The position numbers and the translations under genes were made by a program. 57,249 bases of DNA, from positions 1 through 57,249 of the forward strand of contig JBGTIS010000391.1 of the NCBI GenBank assembly GCA_041745535.1, read 5' to 3'. The DNA is from JBGTIS01 sp041745535. GTDB lineage: Bacteria > Bacteroidota > Bacteroidia > Cytophagales > Cyclobacteriaceae. Shown piece by piece: positions 53,688-57,249 of this stretch. The notes beneath the pieces were generated by a model that was given only the letters and a program-made list of their open reading frames with translations, searched no databases and was not told the origin of the DNA. The number at the start of each line of letters is the position of its first letter. Within the stretch, counting starts at the first letter, position 1.

Positions 53688-54925
53688 TACTCAACCCTGT
53701 TATGATAATACAATTCGTAATCAGGTAATAATTGTGGATAAAAGGCCTTGATATAATCTGCCAGAATGAGGTGCGGATTTACCACTCCGGAAGTCCAGTA
53801 CGCATTGCCTCCACCCTCACACATTCTTTTATTATTAATATAAACCTGCCCCGTTTTAAATGATTTGAAACTGGAAAACCGGGAATCTCTTTCCCGCAGA
53901 TCATTTTTACTTGTAATCAGGTCGCCGGGAAACCAGAAGTTGGCTTGTAAAGCAACAGGATATACGGTTTCGAAATCAAAACTCAGTGAACCAGATTCAG
54001 GACTGTCAGACCAGTGATATTTCGCGCCTGCATCATAAAGCAAATGTGCCAGATAACTATTCCCTCCCGGCACATACCAGGTTCCTTTATAGGGCATGCT
54101 GCTGATTGCTGATACCCGATCTTTTTCCGGCACTGAAGCGGCCAGTGTCTTTAGCTTATTATATTCGGTTTCTATATGATTGAAATAGATGTTTGCTTCT
54201 TTCTCTTTATTCAGCAAAGCGCCCATCAGTTTAATCCACTCCCCACGTCCTAATAAAGTATTTTCCAGCCATTCGGAATTCACCATTACCGGAATGCCGG
54301 CCTGTTGGAGGACAGTATATTGCCGGAAAGTCGCTGATTGCATGCCGGAGGCCATCAGCAGGTCAGGATGGGCGGAAATAATTCTTTCGGAATTCAATGT
54401 ATTGTCCTCGCCTACGGAAATCAGTTGGTTACGAGCCGCTTTTTGCCGAAGATCCAGATTACATAAAAATTCCGTATTGGCTACACCCTGCAAAATGTCA
54501 TTACTTTCAAGCGCTTCCACAAGGCCCAGGTGGGTGGTAGAAAGTACAATTAACTTTTGAAGCGGAATATTGATTACTGGCAAGTCCTGATATGGTTCCG
54601 GTACTGCTGTATTGTGCGACAGCAGGAGGTAACTCAACGTATCGGCCACATCCTGGAATGGTTTCAGAATATGTACAATTTTAAAGGACGGACCATATTC
54701 AATCGTAAACCCTTGTGCGTATTTAATGTTGAGTGAATCTGAAATTAAAGCAATATCTGGGAAATTCGCTGATTGATGCTTCTGGTTTTCAGAAGGCGTA
54801 TGCTGGCAGGCGGCGCTCAGCATTAAAAGCGCATATAGGAAGAATATCCTCCATTTGCCAGGCAGGGAACATGTCAGGGATTCACAGCAAAATGTGCTGT
54901 GAAAATCAGCTGGGTTTGTAAGCAT
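53684..54925 (-). CDS. btuF: Cobalamin-type ABC importer substrate-binding lipoprotein
   Basis: The 413-residue protein has a late lipoprotein signal: hydrophobic residues 27-37 lead to 'LMLSAAC' (Cys40). The body is a helical-backbone binding protein of the BtuF/FhuD class: 'IVLSTTHLGLVEALESNDIL', 'ISAHPDLLMASGMQS' and 'LAHLLYDAGAKYHW' mark the two lobes. The ATG at 54925 is the only upstream start in frame, which leaves an unusually long 26-residue N-region. The gene is first after a cobalamin riboswitch, and its opening codons overlap a 9-bp hairpin. Confidence 0.88.
   Translation of the reverse strand: MLTNPADFHSTFCCESLTCSLPGKWRIFFLYALLMLSAACQHTPSENQKHQSANFPDIALISDSLNIKYAQGFTIEYGPSFKIVHILKPFQDVADTLSYLLLSHNTAVPEPYQDLPVINIPLQKLIVLSTTHLGLVEALESNDILQGVANTEFLCNLDLRQKAARNQLISVGEDNTLNSERIISAHPDLLMASGMQSATFRQYTVLQQAGIPVMVNSEWLENTLLGRGEWIKLMGALLNKEKEANIYFNHIETEYNKLKTLAASVPEKDRVSAISSMPYKGTWYVPGGNSYLAHLLYDAGAKYHWSDSPESGSLSFDFETVYPVALQANFWFPGDLITSKNDLRERDSRFSSFKSFKTGQVYINNKRMCEGGGNAYWTSGVVNPHLILADYIKAFYPQLLPDYELYYHNRVEY
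54881..54903 (-). repeat. Hairpin over the first codons of btuF
   Basis: TTCACAGCA (54881-54889) and TGCTGTGAA (54895-54903) form a perfect 9-bp stem with a 5-base loop, starting about 22 bases inside the gene. No T run follows, so it would affect translation rather than termination. Confidence 0.55.
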
Positions 54926-54934
54926 AGGGCCTGT

Positions 54935-54964
54935 TGCCTTTCACCCGAAGGCATTTACGGTGAA
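54935..54964 (-). promoter_or_regulatory. Putative expression platform of the cobalamin riboswitch
   Basis: The hairpin TGCCTT-AAGGCA (54953-54935 on the minus strand) competes with pairing of TTCACC (54964-54959) to GGTGAA (54945-54940). The purine-rich GGTGAAAGG segment lies just upstream of the btuF ATG, so the choice of fold could expose or hide the ribosome binding site. Confidence 0.5.
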
Positions 54965-55158
54965 TGCAATGGCAGGTCTTCTGACTTCTTTCGCTTTCTG
55001 TGGTCTTCCCATTTTTGATAAAACAGTGACCAGGATTTACAGAAAGATTTTTCAGGGCTGAGCCTGAGAAAGTTACAGCAGCGGGGACTGTCCCGGACTT
55101 CCACCGGATTCCCTTTTCGTTCGGCGACCAAACAAGTTGGGCAGAAACCATAACATGC
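54958..55158 (-). ncRNA. Cobalamin (AdoCbl/B12) riboswitch
   Basis: On the minus strand the conserved core GGGAATCCGGTGGAAGTCCG is followed by GGGACAGTCCCCGCTGCTGT. The middle part includes GTCACTG, and the B12 box AAGTCAGAAGACCTGCC lies at 54987-54971. These match the cobalamin riboswitch consensus closely, in order and at typical spacing. It lies directly upstream of btuF and should repress the five-gene uptake operon when B12 is plentiful. Edges are approximate. Open frames read through this stretch are spurious. Confidence 0.95.
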
Positions 55159-55343
55159 CACAAAAGTGCTATATTAATTTAACAAATAAAACAATCGGGT
55201 AGACTTTCTATACTTTTTGAAACGTTTGTCAGTATTGCCCAACTATAGCGTTTTACTGGTTTATCCTTTTAAAATTTAATGAACATAAGTACATTCGTAC
55301 TGCTCTTTCAATTTTATGAATACCAACTTAATTTGCTTCAAGA

Positions 55344-56858
55344 ATGCTGAAAGTATATGGCTTTTTACCTTTTCTGATAATTATCTTATTTATTAATACA
55401 GGATATGCGCAGGAAGAAGTGAATCTGCTTGATGAGCTTTTTACAAAATACCATCGTTACGAAGATTTTCAGGGTGCCGTACTGGTGGCTGAAGAAGGCA
55501 ATATTGTATATAAAAATGCCTTTGGCCTTGCCAATCGTGAATGGAATAACCTCAATCAGCCCGATACAAAATTTGACCTGGCTTCGCTCAGTAAGCAGTT
55601 TCTGGCAGTACTGATTTTACAACTGGAGCAGGAAGGTAAAATTGATCTGGACAGTACGCTTTCCACTTACTATCCTGAATACCGGAAAGATACCGGGGAA
55701 AAAATAACGATCAAACAATTGCTTTCACACACGTCAGGCATTCCGAATTACACCAATATTCCCTACGTATGGTCCGATTCGCTGATGAACCGGTATACCA
55801 AAGAGGATTTGGTAAAGAAATTTTGCAGCATGGATCTTGAGTTCTCCCCCGGATCGCGATACCAGTATAACAATACAGGCTATTTTCTGCTGAGCATGGT
55901 GGTTGAAAAAATCACCGGAAACTCCTTTGAAGAGGAACTGCAAAAAAGAATTTTTACACCATTACAAATGACCCATTCCGGCGTGGACGACCGAAATAAA
56001 GTCCTGGAAAAAAGAGCCTACGGTTATACTAAAAACCTGGACGGATACACCAATGCGCCCGGTGTATATATGCAAAACCTGCAGGGGGCCGGCAATTTAT
56101 ATTCTACCGTGGACGACCTGTTAAAATGGGATCAGGCCCTATACACCTATCGTTTGGTTAACAAAAGGAGTTTTCAAAAAATGATTACCCCCCAAACTCC
56201 GCCAAAAACCGACTGGATTACCCCATATGCGAACAGTTATGGTTTTGGCGTGGGTCTGGCAAATGTAGATCCGGCAAGCAAAGGAGGCGATAGCCTGGAA
56301 ATGCAGTTCCACAGTGGGCACATTTCAGGCTTCAGTTCATATATGGCCCGTTTTCCGGAAAGGAAAATTCTGGTGATCATTCTTAGTAATCTGGGTGGTA
56401 TCAGCACCTCCCGTATGAACGAAATTGCCCAGCAGGCCAAAAATATTATTTATGGAATACCTTACGAAATGCCCCAAAGGGCTTTGGCACCTGTGCTGTA
56501 CAAAGTTACCCGGGAAGAAGGCCTTGAAGCAGCCATAAAAAAATACCATTACCTGGTTGAGTCATTCCCTTATGATTATAAAAGCACGGAAAAAGAACTG
56601 GAAAAACTGGCCCAGGACCTGATGAATACCAAGCAGCAGGAAGCCGCTATTCGATTTTTGGAGTTAAATGTTTTTATTAATCCAAACTGGCGCACTTTTA
56701 ATTCATTGGCGGAAGCATTTAAAAAGAACAACAATCCGGAAGAAGCTATGAAATATTATAAGAAGTCGCTGGGAGAAAATCCGGGCAAAACTGATTTAGA
56801 AAAACTGGCTCGTGAGGAAAGCAGGCAAGCCATTAAAAATTTAAAGAAAAGTTTATAA
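55344..56858 (+). CDS. Class C beta-lactamase-like serine hydrolase with C-terminal TPR-like tail
   Basis: The 504-residue exported protein has a signal peptide (1-22). The penicillin-binding fold has SxxK 'SLSK' (Ser81, Lys84), YxN 'YNN' (Tyr175, Asn177), and a third box 'HSGHISGF' in place of KTG. The last 120 residues form helical repeats ('PNWRTFNSLAEAFKKNNNPE' is TPR-like). Such proteins are mostly peptidases or esterases rather than antibiotic-degrading enzymes. It is divergent from the B12 operon, and 8 bases separate it from the DinB gene. Confidence 0.9.
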   Translation: MLKVYGFLPFLIIILFINTGYAQEEVNLLDELFTKYHRYEDFQGAVLVAEEGNIVYKNAFGLANREWNNLNQPDTKFDLASLSKQFLAVLILQLEQEGKIDLDSTLSTYYPEYRKDTGEKITIKQLLSHTSGIPNYTNIPYVWSDSLMNRYTKEDLVKKFCSMDLEFSPGSRYQYNNTGYFLLSMVVEKITGNSFEEELQKRIFTPLQMTHSGVDDRNKVLEKRAYGYTKNLDGYTNAPGVYMQNLQGAGNLYSTVDDLLKWDQALYTYRLVNKRSFQKMITPQTPPKTDWITPYANSYGFGVGLANVDPASKGGDSLEMQFHSGHISGFSSYMARFPERKILVIILSNLGGISTSRMNEIAQQAKNIIYGIPYEMPQRALAPVLYKVTREEGLEAAIKKYHYLVESFPYDYKSTEKELEKLAQDLMNTKQQEAAIRFLELNVFINPNWRTFNSLAEAFKKNNNPEEAMKYYKKSLGENPGKTDLEKLAREESRQAIKNLKKSL

Positions 56859-56866
56859 ATGAAATT

Positions 56867-57249
56867 ATGAAAGCGGTAATGACAGAACTGTTTGATTATA
56901 ATTATCATATCAACGAAAAATTTATTGTGGCCATAGAAACCACGGACACGCCTAAGGAAGAAATGGTAAAATTTTTCAGCCATATTTTAACCGCACATGG
57001 AATCTGGCTGGAAAGAATTAAGGGAAAAATTCCATCCGCTCAACCCTGGGATTTGCTCAGCATCCAACAATTCAGAGAAAAGAACCTGACTACTTATCAG
57101 CATACCTCCCAACTGCTTTCGGTAACAAGCCAGGCAGACCTGGAAAAAACCATTACCTATAACACTAGTAAAGGTGAGCCTTTCCAGAATCTGACGCGTG
57201 ATATTTTTATGCAAATTATTAACCATTCAACCCACCATAGGGCACAGAT
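56867..57249 (+). CDS. DinB-family protein, 3' end cut by window
   Basis: The ATG at 56867 opens 127 codons with no stop before the window ends. The four-helix DinB fold is indicated by 'HILTAHGIWLERI' near residue 44 and the closing 'NHSTHHRAQ', which supply the conserved three-His metal site. Members include bacillithiol or mycothiol transferases and damage-inducible proteins; the thiol partner cannot be told from this fragment. An ATG at 56859 is closed by a stop after two codons, so 56867 is the first usable start. Confidence 0.85.
   Translation, partial: MKAVMTELFDYNYHINEKFIVAIETTDTPKEEMVKFFSHILTAHGIWLERIKGKIPSAQPWDLLSIQQFREKNLTTYQHTSQLLSVTSQADLEKTITYNTSKGEPFQNLTRDIFMQIINHSTHHRAQ

Noticed and set aside
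54906..55163. Open frames of 68-85 residues on the minus strand
   Set aside because: They lie inside the cobalamin riboswitch, whose conserved blocks explain the sequence; neither product resembles a protein family.

Overview
The window is a chromosomal stretch of a Gram-negative member of Bacteroidota, most likely of the Cytophagales type. I infer this from gene families rather than from a marker gene. Supporting families are TonB-dependent receptors with an N-terminal carboxypeptidase-like domain, SGNH and beta-propeller surface lipoproteins, a DUF983 protein, a DUF6787-like protein, a YfhO protein, a very large NtrY-like kinase, TAnnTTTG-type promoter boxes and generally weak Shine-Dalgarno sequences. 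No rRNA, tRNA, CRISPR array, prophage or intact insertion sequence was seen.

Layout. 1-2.5 kb: a truncated Rossmann-fold epimerase, two ferritin-like/four-helix stress proteins (DUF892 and PA2169 type) closed by a clear terminator, then two small genes, one a UBP-type zinc finger. 2.5-11.6 kb: a minus-strand block with a 1248-residue predicted outer-membrane protein, a 1250-residue multi-pass histidine kinase, DUF983, a small membrane protein and a SixA-like phosphatase. 11.8-16.1 kb: topA and a DegP/HtrA protease, each with a terminator. 16.1-17.0 kb: a decay zone holding a HupE/UreJ pseudogene with one internal stop and, in the opposite orientation, the remains of a PLP aminotransferase that has lost its lysine segment. 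17.2-23.7 kb: an MFS transporter, a binding protein without signal peptide, Hsp20, an SDR, a PAS histidine kinase and an anchored Pro/Ala-rich protein.

24.0-28.5 kb: a minus-strand cluster for heptose-type sugar activation: a sialidase-like lipoprotein, a stand-alone adenylyltransferase (RfaE2 type), the 6-epimerase HldD, and a PfkB sugar kinase fused to a HAD phosphatase. 28.7-37 kb: gamma-carbonic anhydrase-like protein, a Tat-exported TIM-barrel protein, a transglutaminase-like protein, a DUF2267-like protein, and a TonB receptor followed by an SGNH lipoprotein. 37.4-48.2 kb: an MsbA-like ABC exporter, a sodium:solute symporter, a LemA-like protein, pfkA, a DegT aminotransferase, YfhO, a Wzx-like flippase and a DUF6787-like protein.

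48.5-55.2 kb: a complete vitamin B12 uptake operon on the minus strand. A cobalamin riboswitch leads into BtuF, BtuC, BtuD, a BtuB-like receptor and a BtuG-like beta-propeller lipoprotein, with junctions that overlap or lie a few bases apart. The window ends with a class C beta-lactamase-like serine hydrolase and a truncated DinB-family gene.

The items most worth following up are the kinase-HAD fusion in the heptose cluster, the folded leader of the B12 operon, the pseudogene junction, and several unexplained inverted repeats between genes. I did not find a convincing wholly new multi-gene system.
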